DNA of 44,556 bases from Steroidobacteraceae bacterium (GCA_025458865.1 JALORP010000028.1:1-44556); one strand, 5' to 3'. Positions 1 to 7,969 are shown, counted from the stretch's first letter. The notes: generated from the letters alone by a model not told the origin. Numbers and translations: made by a program.

Positions 1-249
1 GGGGCCCCACAGCCGAGCGTAAGGCGGCGCGAGGCTCGGCGAGCGCCGCAGCGAGGCGAGGAGTGCCCCCCGCCGGATCCCGGCTGCGGCGCAGGCACCG
101 CTCCGGATCCCGCCGGCGCGCGAGGCACTGTTCTGAATCCTGTCCTGATTCCGGTTCCGGTTCCGGTTCCGGTTCCGGTTCCCGGTCGCGGCCCAGGCAC
201 AAGTTCCCTACCCCGCGCTCCCGAAGCACCAAGGTCGTCTTGAAGTCCC
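1..249. repeat. Intergenic stretch with TTCCGG hexamer repeat
   Basis: I see no credible gene here. Positions 149-178 hold five perfect tandem copies of TTCCGG followed by a partial copy. Around 72-115 there are two near-copies of a CCGGATCCCG element. The stretch lies downstream of the crotonase gene, whose stop is at 250-252. The short open frames crossing it encode only low-complexity Ser-Gly or Arg-rich sequence, as expected from the repeat. Confidence 0.6.
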
Positions 250-1035
250 CTACTTCGGGAAGGCGGGCTTGCGCTTGCCGAGGAATGCGCCGATGCCCTC
301 GGCACCCTCCGCGCTCGCGCCCTGGCGCGCGATCGTGCGGCTCTCGTCCTCGAGCTGCGCCTCGAGCGCAGCACTGCTGCGCATCAGCCGCTTCGCGTGG
401 CCGAAGGCGTGCAGCGGCCCCGCCGCCAGCTTCGCCGCGAGCGCCGCCGCCTCGGCGGCGAGCTGCGCATCCGGCACGATCCGGTTGACGAGCCCCCACT
501 CCAGCGCCTCGGCCGCCGTCAGCGGGCGGTTCGTGAGCACGAGCTCCATGGCGCGCTTCATGCCCACGAGGCGCGGCAGGAAAAACGAAGTGCTGCCGTC
601 CGGCGTGAGCCCGACGCCCGTGTAGGCCAGCGAGAACTTCGCGCCCTCGGCCGCGATGGCGAGGTCCGCCATGGCCACGAGCCCGACGCCCGCGCCCGCC
701 GCGGTGCCGTTGACCGCCGCGATCACCGGCGCCTCGAGGCGCGTAAAGGCGACGATCGCCGCGTGCAGGTCCACCGTCAGCTCGCGCAGGTAGGCCTCGC
801 GGGCGTCGCCCTCGTTCATCATCATGGCGCCGAGGTCGCCGCCGAAGCAGAAGGCCTTGCCCGCGCCGGTGATGACGACCGCACGCACGCCGCCCTCGCT
901 GCCGCAGCGGCGCGCCGCCGCCAGCAGGTCGCGGCCGAACTGCAGGTTCATCGTGTTGGCCGCGTCGGGGCGATTGAGCGTCACCGTGGCGACACCCTCG
1001 CTGATCGCGAGGCTGACCGTTGGATCCATCGTCAT
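250..1035 (-). CDS. Enoyl-CoA hydratase/isomerase (crotonase) family protein
   Basis: The 261-residue product has the normal length and fold signature of a crotonase, the family that hydrates or isomerises enoyl-CoA thioesters in fatty acid or aromatic acid catabolism. The two oxyanion-hole segments are visible: AFCFGGDLG at residues 61-69 and NGTAAGAGVGL at 109-119. The usual catalytic Glu of the PEV motif is replaced (TGVGLTPDG, about 139-147). This resembles PaaG/isomerase-type members more than classical hydratases, so the exact reaction is open. It starts 7 bp after the stop of the TetR gene on the same strand, so the two are probably cotranscribed. The start is ATG at 1035; an in-frame ATG two codons later (residue 3) is an alternative. 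Confidence 0.9.
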   Translation of the reverse strand: MTMDPTVSLAISEGVATVTLNRPDAANTMNLQFGRDLLAAARRCGSEGGVRAVVITGAGKAFCFGGDLGAMMMNEGDAREAYLRELTVDLHAAIVAFTRLEAPVIAAVNGTAAGAGVGLVAMADLAIAAEGAKFSLAYTGVGLTPDGSTSFFLPRLVGMKRAMELVLTNRPLTAAEALEWGLVNRIVPDAQLAAEAAALAAKLAAGPLHAFGHAKRLMRSSAALEAQLEDESRTIARQGASAEGAEGIGAFLGKRKPAFPK

Positions 1036-1042
1036 GCTCCTG

Positions 1043-1753
1043 TCAGGGCTTCTTGCTGTCGCGAAGCTCGCGCAGCTTGTCCTCGAGGTAGCCGAGCACG
1101 CGCCGGTCCCGCTCGGTCTCCTTGTGCACCAGGAAGCTGATCGCCATGCCCTCGAGCACGTAGCGGGTCAGGTCCAGGGCCACGTCGAAGTTCTCGTCCT
1201 CGGTGCGCCACTCGGTGAACACCTCGCGGGCCGTCCGGTGCCACTCCTCCTCGAAGGCTTCCTGCGCGGGCCGGAGGATGGCGGCGAGCTCCGGATCGGT
1301 GCGCGCCGCCACGACCAGCTCGAAGAAGGCCACGAACATCGGGTGGCGGACGTGCTGCCAGTAGGCGTCGAGGTTCGAGCGCACGCGGTCGCCATCGGGA
1401 TTCGTGCGCGTCACGGCGCGACGGAAGGCCCTGAGGCGCTTGGCGTGCAGGTGCTCGACCGCGGCGCGCACGATGTCCACCTTGGACGGGAAGTGATGCA
1501 GCATGGCTCCGCGCGACAGGCCGGCCTTGTCGGCGATCGCGGTCGTGGTGGTGCGCGCGTAGCCGAGGTCTACGAAGCACTTGATCGCCGCCTCGACGAT
1601 CAGGTTGCGCGTGGCCGCGCTCTTCTGGGCCTGCCAGCCGGCCGGCTCCTGGGCATCGTCGAGGGCGTTGCTGCGGGTCATTTCGTATGCCATCCGGGGC
1701 CCGGGCTTGCGCCCGGCTTCAACCGGCGAGGCCTCCCGTTTTGGCCGAGGCAT
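1043..1753 (-). CDS. TetR/AcrR-family transcriptional regulator
   Basis: The N-terminal part holds a typical TetR helix-turn-helix, with the hallmark stretch TTTTAIADKAGLSRGAMLHHF about 70 residues from this start, then a long helical ligand-binding domain that I cannot assign to a ligand. TetR proteins usually repress and are released by a small molecule, often an acyl-CoA or aromatic compound in catabolic clusters. The start is uncertain. A TTG at 1756 and ATG at 1753 give about 237 residues but have no ribosome site. An ATG at 1693 gives 216 residues, closer to family length, and fits a possible promoter whose transcript would begin near 1749. It is the only TetR gene in the window and so the natural candidate for the shared AAACAGTC palindromes at 3110, 19586 and 41759; this is inference. 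Confidence 0.88.
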   Translation of the reverse strand: MPRPKREASPVEAGRKPGPRMAYEMTRSNALDDAQEPAGWQAQKSAATRNLIVEAAIKCFVDLGYARTTTTAIADKAGLSRGAMLHHFPSKVDIVRAAVEHLHAKRLRAFRRAVTRTNPDGDRVRSNLDAYWQHVRHPMFVAFFELVVAARTDPELAAILRPAQEAFEEEWHRTAREVFTEWRTEDENFDVALDLTRYVLEGMAISFLVHKETERDRRVLGYLEDKLRELRDSKKP

Positions 1754-1755
1754 CA

Positions 1756-1784
1756 AGAATGTCGGCGCTGTCGGAAAAAGTCAA
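1756..1784 (-). promoter_or_regulatory. Possible promoter of the TetR gene
   Basis: On the minus strand TTGACT (1784-1779) is followed after 17 bp by CATTCT (1761-1756). The -35 is good and the -10 is weak. The predicted transcript start near 1749 lies downstream of the ATG at 1753, which would favour the internal start at 1693. Confidence 0.3.
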
Positions 1785-1790
1785 AGCTGA

Positions 1791-1819
1791 TTGAAACCGG
1801 CACCGCTGACTGCTAACGT
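1791..1819 (+). promoter_or_regulatory. Predicted promoter of the SDR gene at 1864
   Basis: TTGAAA (1791-1796) and TAACGT (1814-1819) are separated by 17 bp, with an extended -10 TGC just before the second box. The -35 lies back to back with the possible TetR promoter, and the segment between them (1781-1794) reads TCAA-N6-TTGA, a possible small operator. Confidence 0.45.
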
Positions 1820-1863
1820 CCGGCCTCCCCGGGTCGGCCCCGGCAGTCACAGAGGAGACGCTC

Positions 1864-2622
1864 ATGGGACGCGTGGAAGGCAAGGTCGCGATCGTCACCG
1901 GTGGCGCGCAGGGTCTCGGCAAGGCCGACTGCGAAGCGCTGGTCCGCGAGGGCGCCAGGGTCGTGGTCACGGACGTCAAGGAGGCCGAGGGCCGGGCGAC
2001 CGCCGCCGAACTCAACGCCCTGCGCCCCGGCAGCGCGATCTTCCTCAAGCAGGACGTGCGGGACGAGCAGCGCTGGATCGAGGTCGTGGCCGCCGCGGTC
2101 GAGACCTTCGGGGGCCTGCACATCCTCGTCAACAACGCCGGGATGGTGCGCATGGGCACGCCGGACGTGGTGACGCTCGAAGACTTCCGGCTGCACAGCG
2201 CCGTCATGAGCGAGGGCGTGTTCCTCGGCTGCAAGCACGCCATCCCCGCCATGGCGAAGTCCGGTGGCGGCTCGATCATCAATGTCTCGTCGGTCGCTTC
2301 GCACCTCGGCTACCCGGTGTACTTCTCCTACACCGCGGCCAAGGGCGCCGTGCGCGCCATGACCAAGTCGCTCGCGGTGTGGTGCCAGATGAACAAGTGG
2401 AACATCCGGGTGAACAGCATCCACCCGGGCGCGACCGACACGGAGATGGTGCAGAACAGCGCCCGGGAGCTGGGCGTGTCCGTGGACGTCTTCCGCGAGA
2501 CCGGCCCTGGCCTCGGCCGGCCGGAGGACGTGGCGAACGTCGTGCTGTTCCTCGCCTCGGAGGAGTCGAAGTACCTCAACGGCGCCGAGCTGCTGCTCGA
2601 CAACGCGCTGACGATCCAGTGA
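1864..2622 (+). CDS. Short-chain dehydrogenase/reductase (SDR)
   Basis: This 252-residue protein is a classical SDR, an NAD(P)-dependent oxidoreductase acting on alcohols or ketones. The nucleotide-binding TGGAQGLG lies at residues 12-19, NNAG at 90-93, the catalytic Ser near 143, Tyr156 and Lys160 (SYTAAK). Asp37 at the end of the second beta strand (VVVTDVK) suggests a preference for NAD(H). A strong AGGAG ribosome site precedes the ATG. It is divergent from the TetR gene and ends at a hairpin shared with the convergent ferredoxin gene. The substrate cannot be told; the neighbourhood suggests a hydroxylated catabolic intermediate. Confidence 0.92.
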   Translation: MGRVEGKVAIVTGGAQGLGKADCEALVREGARVVVTDVKEAEGRATAAELNALRPGSAIFLKQDVRDEQRWIEVVAAAVETFGGLHILVNNAGMVRMGTPDVVTLEDFRLHSAVMSEGVFLGCKHAIPAMAKSGGGSIINVSSVASHLGYPVYFSYTAAKGAVRAMTKSLAVWCQMNKWNIRVNSIHPGATDTEMVQNSARELGVSVDVFRETGPGLGRPEDVANVVLFLASEESKYLNGAELLLDNALTIQ

Positions 2623-2628
2623 CGGGGA

Positions 2629-2654
2629 GCGGCCCGCCCGCACGGGCGGGCCGC
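2629..2654. terminator. Bidirectional hairpin between convergent genes
   Basis: A perfect 12-bp GC-only inverted repeat (2629-2640 and 2643-2654) lies in the 39-bp gap between the SDR stop (2622) and the ferredoxin stop (2662). There is no T-run, so it is a probable rather than a classical intrinsic terminator. Confidence 0.55.
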
Positions 2655-2661
2655 CGCTCGC

Positions 2662-2976
2662 TCATTCGTCGGGCGCGATGGACACCCTGAGCCCGGACAC
2701 CGATTCCTCGAGCTGCACCTGGCAGGACAGCCGGGAATTGGGCTGGTAGCCGGAGAGCTCCTGCAGCAGCTCCTTCTCGTCCGGCTGCGGCGCCGGCAGC
2801 TTGCCGAGCCAGGCGTCGTCCACGTAGATGTGGCAGGTCGCGCAGGAGCACATGCCCCCGCAGATCGCGGCCACGCCCCAGTCGAGCTCGCGCAGCGTCT
2901 CCATGACGCTGACACCCACCTTGCCCTCGACCTTGTGCTCCACGCCGTCCCGGTCGACCACGATCAAATCGGCCAT
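2662..2976 (-). CDS. Adrenodoxin/putidaredoxin-type [2Fe-2S] ferredoxin
   Basis: The 104-residue product carries electrons through a plant/vertebrate-type [2Fe-2S] cluster. The ligands Cys39, Cys45, Cys48 (spacing C-x5-C-x2-C) and Cys85 match the putidaredoxin pattern almost position for position. A further Cys43 lies inside the cluster loop. Such ferredoxins feed cytochrome P450s or Rieske oxygenases; no P450 is in the window, but two Rieske oxygenases are, one in the divergent operon. The ATG at 2976 is chosen because AGAGGAAG lies just upstream; a longer frame to 3036 has no support. Its probable promoter shares the palindromic operator at 3110-3127, so it is likely co-regulated with the operon at 3227. 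Confidence 0.93.
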   Translation of the reverse strand: MADLIVVDRDGVEHKVEGKVGVSVMETLRELDWGVAAICGGMCSCATCHIYVDDAWLGKLPAPQPDEKELLQELSGYQPNSRLSCQVQLEESVSGLRVSIAPDE

Positions 2977-3090
2977 GCGCCGCTTCCTCTCCGCTGCCAC
3001 TGGTTGCTGGCGGCCGGCCCAGGGCCGGCGCGCCAAAGACGCGCGATCTTGCGTGAGCCGGGAGGCCTGCGCAATACGCGTTCGCGCGGG

Positions 3091-3119
3091 ATGATAGCGC
3101 GCTGGAAAAAAACAGTCAT
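3091..3119 (-). promoter_or_regulatory. Predicted ferredoxin promoter, -35 inside the operator
   Basis: On the minus strand ATGACT (3119-3114, within the palindrome) and TATCAT (3096-3091) are spaced by 17 bp; the boxes match consensus at 4 of 6 and 5 of 6 positions. This would place the ferredoxin under the same repressor as the rightward operon. Confidence 0.45.
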
Positions 3120-3127
3120 GACTGTTT
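3110..3127. promoter_or_regulatory. Palindromic operator, copy 1 (perfect)
   Basis: AAACAGTCATGACTGTTT is a perfect 18-bp palindrome. It overlaps the -35 boxes of both predicted divergent promoters. Near-identical copies lie at 19586-19603 and 41759-41776. Its length and symmetry suit a dimeric TetR-like repressor. Confidence 0.8.
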
Positions 3128-3154
3128 GTTCGCTCCGGCCGCGTCGCCTATAAT
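3126..3154 (+). promoter_or_regulatory. Promoter of the SDR-ThuA-Rieske operon
   Basis: TTGTTC (3126-3131) and a perfect TATAAT (3149-3154) are spaced by 17 bp, with the -35 box overlapping the right end of the palindrome. The predicted transcript start is near 3161, about 65 bases before the first ATG. Confidence 0.7.
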
Positions 3155-3226
3155 CATCGGTGGCCGGCCTGCGCTGCGCGGGCCAATCCCGCGCCGCGAG
3201 GCGCCGCAAAGATCAGGAGTCGAGCA

Positions 3227-3988
3227 ATGGATCTGGGACTGCGCGGAAAGAAGGCGATCGTCACGGGCGCCACCAAGGGCATCGGCCGCCAGATCGTGGA
3301 GCTGCTCGCCGCCGAGGGCTGCGACGTTGCGCTGTGCGCGCGCAGCGAGGACGAGATCGACGAGGCGGTTCGCTCGCTGAAGGCCCGCGGCGTGAACGTG
3401 GTCGGCGGCGCGGTCAACGTGCGTGACGGCGAGGCCTACAAGGCATGGCTGGAGAAGGCCGTCGCCGAGCTGGGCGGCTGCGACATCTTCGTGCCGAACG
3501 TGAGCGCCGGCGGCGGCATGGATTCCGAGAAGAACTGGTGGAAGAACTTCGAGGTGGACGTGCTGCACACCGTCCGCGGCTGCGAGACGCTGATGCCGCA
3601 CCTCGAGAAGTCCGGCCATGGCAGCATCGTGATGATCAGCTCGACGAACGCCGTCGAGACGTTCTACGTGCCGATGGCCTACAACGCCATGAAGGCCGCG
3701 CTGATCACCTACTCCAAGCAGCTCTCGCAGTTCGTCGGCCGCAAGAACGTGCGCGTCAACACCGTCTGCCCGGGCCCGATCTACTTCGAGGGCGGCGCTT
3801 GGGAGATGATCAAGAGCACGAACCAGAAGATGTACGACGCGACACTGAAGGCCATGCCGAACGGCCGCTTCGGTTCGCCAGAGGAGATCGCCCGCGTGGT
3901 CGCCTTCCTCGCGAGCCCGGCCGCCTCCATCATCACGGGCGCGAACGTGGTCGCAGACAACGGCTACACGAAGCGGGTCCAGTTCTGA
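3227..3988 (+). CDS. SDR-family oxidoreductase, first gene of a Rieske operon
   Basis: A 253-residue SDR with TGATKGIG at 13-20, catalytic Ser at 138/139, Tyr152 and Lys156 (YNAMK). CARS after beta-2 suggests NADP(H) preference. The structural NNAG motif is replaced by NVSA at 91-94, which is unusual but seen in divergent members. The C-terminal part lacks a long substrate cap. AGGAG lies 8-9 bases before the ATG. It heads an operon in which the next ATG follows after one base, then a Rieske oxygenase. A role in oxidising or reducing the oxygenase product or substrate is inferred. Confidence 0.92.
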   Translation: MDLGLRGKKAIVTGATKGIGRQIVELLAAEGCDVALCARSEDEIDEAVRSLKARGVNVVGGAVNVRDGEAYKAWLEKAVAELGGCDIFVPNVSAGGGMDSEKNWWKNFEVDVLHTVRGCETLMPHLEKSGHGSIVMISSTNAVETFYVPMAYNAMKAALITYSKQLSQFVGRKNVRVNTVCPGPIYFEGGAWEMIKSTNQKMYDATLKAMPNGRFGSPEEIARVVAFLASPAASIITGANVVADNGYTKRVQF

Positions 3989-3989
3989 G

Positions 3990-4745
3990 ATGCTGCCCCC
4001 GCGCGTGAACGCCTACTGTGTCGTGGGCGGCCGCTACCACGACATGGACTTCGCGCGCGTGGAGATCCTCGAGCTGCTCGGCGAGCACCCGCGCATCCGC
4101 ACGCGGGTGGGCGAGGACTACCGCGACGTCGAGGCGATCCTCGCCGCCGACCTGCTCGTCACCTACACCGTGGACGTGGTGCCGGACGAGGCGACGGCTG
4201 CGCGGCTGCGCGACTGGGTCGGCGCAGGCCACCGCTGGCTCGCGCTGCACGGCACTAACTCGATCCTGAAGTGGTCGAAGCCCCACAAGGCCTGGGAGGC
4301 GCCGCGGAACGCGCCGCTGTTCATGGAAACCGTCGGCAGCCAGTTCCTCTCGCACCCGCCCATCGCGCCCTACCGCGTCGAGGTCACCCGGCCCGACCAC
4401 CCGCTGGTGGCCGGCATCGAGCCCTTCGACGCCGACGACGAGCTTTACTTGTCCGAGCTGCACGGTCCGCTCGAGGTGCTGCTGCACACGCGCTGGAGCG
4501 GCGAGACGCCGCTGTTCGTGGACCGGGACTGGACCACCGACGAGCCCCGGCCGGTGATGTACCTGAAGCGCGTCGGCGAGGGCGAGGTGCTCTACCTGAC
4601 GCTCGGCCACGCCCGGGGCCGCTACGACATGCAGCCGCTCATGGCCGAGTACCCCGAGGTCGAGCGCGGCAGCTGGAAGAACCCGGCATTCTACGAACTG
4701 CTGCGCCGCGGGCTCGCCTGGGCCGCGCGTATCGAGGAGCGTTGA
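3990..4745 (+). CDS. ThuA-like (class I glutamine amidotransferase fold) protein
   Basis: The 251-residue product looks like the ThuA-like family, named after a trehalose-utilisation locus and built on a glutamine-amidotransferase-like fold. The middle LRDWVGAGHRWLALHG segment and the C-terminal pattern (YLKRVGEGEVLYLTLGHARG, then a late block starting near NPAFYELLRRGLAWA) are typical. I see no obvious Cys-His-Glu amidotransferase triad. Its biochemical role is unknown; family members often sit in sugar or polyol catabolism operons. Here it lies one base after an SDR and one base before a Rieske oxygenase, so a link to that oxidative pathway is inferred. The ATG at 3990 is fixed by the preceding stop at 3986-3988. 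Confidence 0.8.
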   Translation: MLPPRVNAYCVVGGRYHDMDFARVEILELLGEHPRIRTRVGEDYRDVEAILAADLLVTYTVDVVPDEATAARLRDWVGAGHRWLALHGTNSILKWSKPHKAWEAPRNAPLFMETVGSQFLSHPPIAPYRVEVTRPDHPLVAGIEPFDADDELYLSELHGPLEVLLHTRWSGETPLFVDRDWTTDEPRPVMYLKRVGEGEVLYLTLGHARGRYDMQPLMAEYPEVERGSWKNPAFYELLRRGLAWAARIEER

Positions 4746-4746
4746 C

Positions 4747-6123
4747 ATGGCCACGAACCCGAAGGACTCTCCGCCCGAGGGCCTGATCGAGCGCTCGCGC
4801 ACCCCGCAATACAAGCGGGTGCGGCGCGTCGCGCCGGAGGACAGCCCCGAGACGCCCGCCGGCAAGGCGCCCGACCCCGACCTCGGCCACGGGATGATCC
4901 CGAAGGAGCGCTACACCTCCACTGAGTTCATGCAGCTCGAATGGGACCGGATGTGGACCAAGGTGTGGCTGCTCGGCGGCCTCGAGTCCGACATCCCGGA
5001 GCCGGGCGATTACATCTGCACCGAGATCGGGAAGGAGTCGGTCCTGATCGTGCGCCAGCGCGACGGCGGCGTGCGCGCCTTCTACAACGTCTGCCTGCAC
5101 CGCGGGAACCGCCTGCGCCCGGAAGGCGTGTCGAGCGCCGAGAGCTTCAAGTGCCAGTACCACCACTGGGAATACGACCTCGACGGCAGCTTCCTGCGCA
5201 TCCCCGACCTCGACACCTTCCCGCAGGGCGCCCCGCCCTGCCGCGGCCTCGTCGAGCTGCCCTGCGACACGTGGGGCAGCTTCGTGTGGTTCAGCCTGAA
5301 CCCCGAGGTCGAGCCGCTGCGCGAGTTCCTCGACCCCATGCCGCAGCACCTCGACCCGTACAACTTCCACAAGATGGCGCTCACGCGCGACATCACGGTG
5401 GAGTGGGCCTGCAACTGGAAGGCCTCCGTGGACGCGTTCAACGAGAGCTACCACGTGCAGGGCATCCACCCGCAGCTCCTCTACTACCTCCACGACCTCG
5501 ACATCCAGATCGACTGCTACGAGCGGCACAACCGCTACCTGATCCCCTTCGGCACGGTGAGCCCGCGCGTGCGCAAGCCGCCGACGATTCCCGACCCGAT
5601 CAAGGTGATCATGAAAGGCGCGGGCATGGACCCGGCCGACTACGACGAGCCGATCGAGAACATCCGTCGCGACGTGCAGAGGTGGAAGCGCAAGCATGGC
5701 GCGTCGCAGGGCAAGGATTACTCGCGCCTCAACGACGACCAGCTCACGGACGACTACCACTACCTGATCTTCCCGAACGTGACGCTCAACGTCCACGCCG
5801 ACGACCTGATGCTGTTCCGGCAACGGCCGCATCCGACCGACCCGAACCTCATGTACTACGACGTGTGGACCCTCGAGCTGGTGCCGGACGGCCAGGAGCG
5901 CCCGCGCCGCCCGCGCCACCAGCAGTTCAAGTACGGCGACAAGTCGATCGGCCTGGTGCTCGACCAGGACGCCCAGAACCTGCCCGGCGTGCAGGCCGGC
6001 ATGAACTCGGCGGCGTTCAAGGGCCTGTGGATCGGGTCGCAGGAGCTGCGCATCCGCCACTTCCACAAGGTGCTCGACGACTACGTCTACGGCCCGGGCG
6101 GCAAGCCGCCCGGCGCGGCCTGA
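4747..6123 (+). CDS. Rieske non-heme iron oxygenase, large (alpha) subunit
   Basis: This 458-residue protein hydroxylates or demethylates a ring or amine substrate using O2 and reductant. The Rieske [2Fe-2S] ligands are Cys116, His118, Cys136 and His139 (C-x-H-x17-C-x2-H). The mononuclear iron site is marked by Asp229, Glu233, His236 and His241 in DAFNESYHVQGIHP; the third carboxylate ligand further on cannot be fixed by eye. An N-terminal arm of about 50 charged residues precedes the Rieske domain. No beta subunit or dedicated reductase follows, so it is probably an alpha-only oxygenase that borrows a ferredoxin, plausibly the one at 2662. It belongs to the operon under the operator at 3110. 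Confidence 0.95.
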   Translation: MATNPKDSPPEGLIERSRTPQYKRVRRVAPEDSPETPAGKAPDPDLGHGMIPKERYTSTEFMQLEWDRMWTKVWLLGGLESDIPEPGDYICTEIGKESVLIVRQRDGGVRAFYNVCLHRGNRLRPEGVSSAESFKCQYHHWEYDLDGSFLRIPDLDTFPQGAPPCRGLVELPCDTWGSFVWFSLNPEVEPLREFLDPMPQHLDPYNFHKMALTRDITVEWACNWKASVDAFNESYHVQGIHPQLLYYLHDLDIQIDCYERHNRYLIPFGTVSPRVRKPPTIPDPIKVIMKGAGMDPADYDEPIENIRRDVQRWKRKHGASQGKDYSRLNDDQLTDDYHYLIFPNVTLNVHADDLMLFRQRPHPTDPNLMYYDVWTLELVPDGQERPRRPRHQQFKYGDKSIGLVLDQDAQNLPGVQAGMNSAAFKGLWIGSQELRIRHFHKVLDDYVYGPGGKPPGAA

Positions 6124-6130
6124 GGCCGCC

Positions 6131-7969
6131 GTGGCTGCCCCGGCGGACGGATCGGGCGCCCTGCAGTCCTTCGAGGTGAAGGGCGGGCCTGCCCTCGGCA
6201 GGCGCAACCTGCCGCGCCTGCGCCGCCGGCTCGAGTCTCTGGGCCTCGACGCCTTCCTCGTGCCGCACGAGGACGAGTACCAGAACGAGTACCTGCCCGA
6301 GGCGAACGAGCGCCTCGCCTGGGTGAGCGGCTTCACCGGCTCGGCCGGCGCGGCCTGGATCGGGCGGGGACGCGCCGTGCTGTTCGTGGACGGCCGCTAC
6401 ACGCTGCAGGGCCGCGGGCAGACCGACCCGGAACTCTTCGAGGTCGTCGACCTGCTGAAGCCGGGGATCGCCGGCTGGCTCGCGGCGAACGTGCGGGCGG
6501 GCGAGCGCATCGGCTACGACCCGCGGCTGCACACGCCCGACAGCCTCGCCGCGCTCGAGACCGCCTGCGCGAGCGCCGGCGCCACGCTGGTGCCGCTCGA
6601 GGAGAACCCGATCGATGCCGCGTGGCAGGACCGGCCACCGGCGCCGGCCGCCATGATGGTTCGCCACCCGGTCGAGTTCGCGGGCGAAGAGCATGCGGCC
6701 AAGCGCGAGCGCCTCGCGGCGGAGCTGCGCGCAGCAAAGCTCGCCGCTTTCCTGCTGACCTCGCCCGCCTCGATCGCGTGGCTGCTCAACGTCCGCGGCG
6801 GCGACGTGCGCCACAGCCCGCTGTGCCTGGCGACCGCGCTGCTGCACGCCGACGGGGCCGTGGACCTGTTCCTGGAGCCGGCGAAGACCAGCCACGCGCT
6901 GGGCGCGCACCTCGGCGAGACCGTGCGGCTGCACCCGCCAGGGGCGCTGCCCCAGGCTCTCGCCGCCCTGTGCGGCAGCCGCGTCGGCGTGGATCCGGCC
7001 AGCACCGCCGCGTGGTTCTTCGACCGCCTGCACGCTGCAGGCGCCGAGGCGGTTCGGGGACCCGATCCCTGCGTGAAGCCACGCGCCTGCAAGAACGCCA
7101 TCGAGATCGAGGGCGCGCGGCGGGCGCACCGGCGCGACGGGCTCGTCCTCACGCGCTTCCTGCACTGGCTCGCCACCGAGGCGCAGTCCGGCCGGGAGGA
7201 CGAGATCTCCGCCGCACGGCGACTCGAGGCGATGCGGCGCGAGTTGCCCGAGCTGTTCGACCTGTCCTTCGAGACGATCTCGGCCGCCGGCCCCAATTCC
7301 GCCCTGCCCCACTACCGCGCCAGCGTGAAGTCCAACCGGCGCCTGAAGCGCGGCACGCTCTACCTCGTGGACTCGGGCGCCCAGTTCCGCGACGGCACGA
7401 CGGACGTCACGCGCACCGTGGCGATCGGCCGCCCGACCCGCGAGATGCGCGAGCGCTACACGCAGGTGCTGCGCGGACACATCGCCCTCGCCACGGTCCG
7501 CTTCCCGGCCGGAACGACCGGCACGCACCTCGACGCGCTGGCGCGCCTGCCGCTGTGGCAGGCGGGCCTCGACTACGACCACGGCACCGGCCACGGCGTC
7601 GGCAGCTACCTCGGCGTGCACGAGGGCCCGCAGCGCATCGCGCGGGCGCTGAACGCCGCGGCGCTCGAGCCGGGCATGATCGTCTCGAACGAGCCCGGCT
7701 ACTACCGCGCCGGCGAGTACGGCATCCGCATCGAGAACCTGCAGGTGGTGACGCCGCCAGCCGCCATCGAGGGTGGCGACCGGTCCATGCTCGGCTTCGA
7801 ACCGCTGACGCTCGCGCCGCTCGCGCGCGACCTGATCCTTCGCGGACTGCTGCTGCCCGCCGAACGCGACTGGGTGGACCGCTACCACGCGCGCGTGCTC
7901 GAGGCGCACGCACCGCGGCTCGACGCCGCGGTCCGCGCCTGGCTCGAGGCGCAGTGCGCGCCGCTGTGA
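6131..7969 (+). CDS. Xaa-Pro aminopeptidase P (M24B metallopeptidase)
   Basis: The 612-residue product has the three-domain architecture of long, eukaryote-like aminopeptidase P: two creatinase-type N-terminal domains (about 25-165 and 185-320) and a C-terminal pita-bread catalytic domain. The five metal ligands are visible: Asp414 and Asp425 (DSGAQFRDGTTD), His488 (GTGHGVG), Glu521 (SNEPGYY) and Glu535 (IRIENL). It removes N-terminal residues before proline. There is no signal peptide, so it is cytoplasmic. The start is GTG at 6131, 7 bp after the Rieske stop, so it is likely the last gene of that operon. Its relation to the oxygenase pathway is unclear and may be incidental. Confidence 0.92.
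   Translation: MAAPADGSGALQSFEVKGGPALGRRNLPRLRRRLESLGLDAFLVPHEDEYQNEYLPEANERLAWVSGFTGSAGAAWIGRGRAVLFVDGRYTLQGRGQTDPELFEVVDLLKPGIAGWLAANVRAGERIGYDPRLHTPDSLAALETACASAGATLVPLEENPIDAAWQDRPPAPAAMMVRHPVEFAGEEHAAKRERLAAELRAAKLAAFLLTSPASIAWLLNVRGGDVRHSPLCLATALLHADGAVDLFLEPAKTSHALGAHLGETVRLHPPGALPQALAALCGSRVGVDPASTAAWFFDRLHAAGAEAVRGPDPCVKPRACKNAIEIEGARRAHRRDGLVLTRFLHWLATEAQSGREDEISAARRLEAMRRELPELFDLSFETISAAGPNSALPHYRASVKSNRRLKRGTLYLVDSGAQFRDGTTDVTRTVAIGRPTREMRERYTQVLRGHIALATVRFPAGTTGTHLDALARLPLWQAGLDYDHGTGHGVGSYLGVHEGPQRIARALNAAALEPGMIVSNEPGYYRAGEYGIRIENLQVVTPPAAIEGGDRSMLGFEPLTLAPLARDLILRGLLLPAERDWVDRYHARVLEAHAPRLDAAVRAWLEAQCAPL

Noticed and set aside
149-184. Possible CRISPR-like array
   Set aside because: The units are contiguous 6-bp hexamers with no spacers and no cas genes nearby.
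1781-1798. Region before the SDR at 1864 as another copy of the AAACAGTC palindrome
   Set aside because: Only TCAA-N6-TTGA symmetry is present and the sequence does not match the palindrome family.
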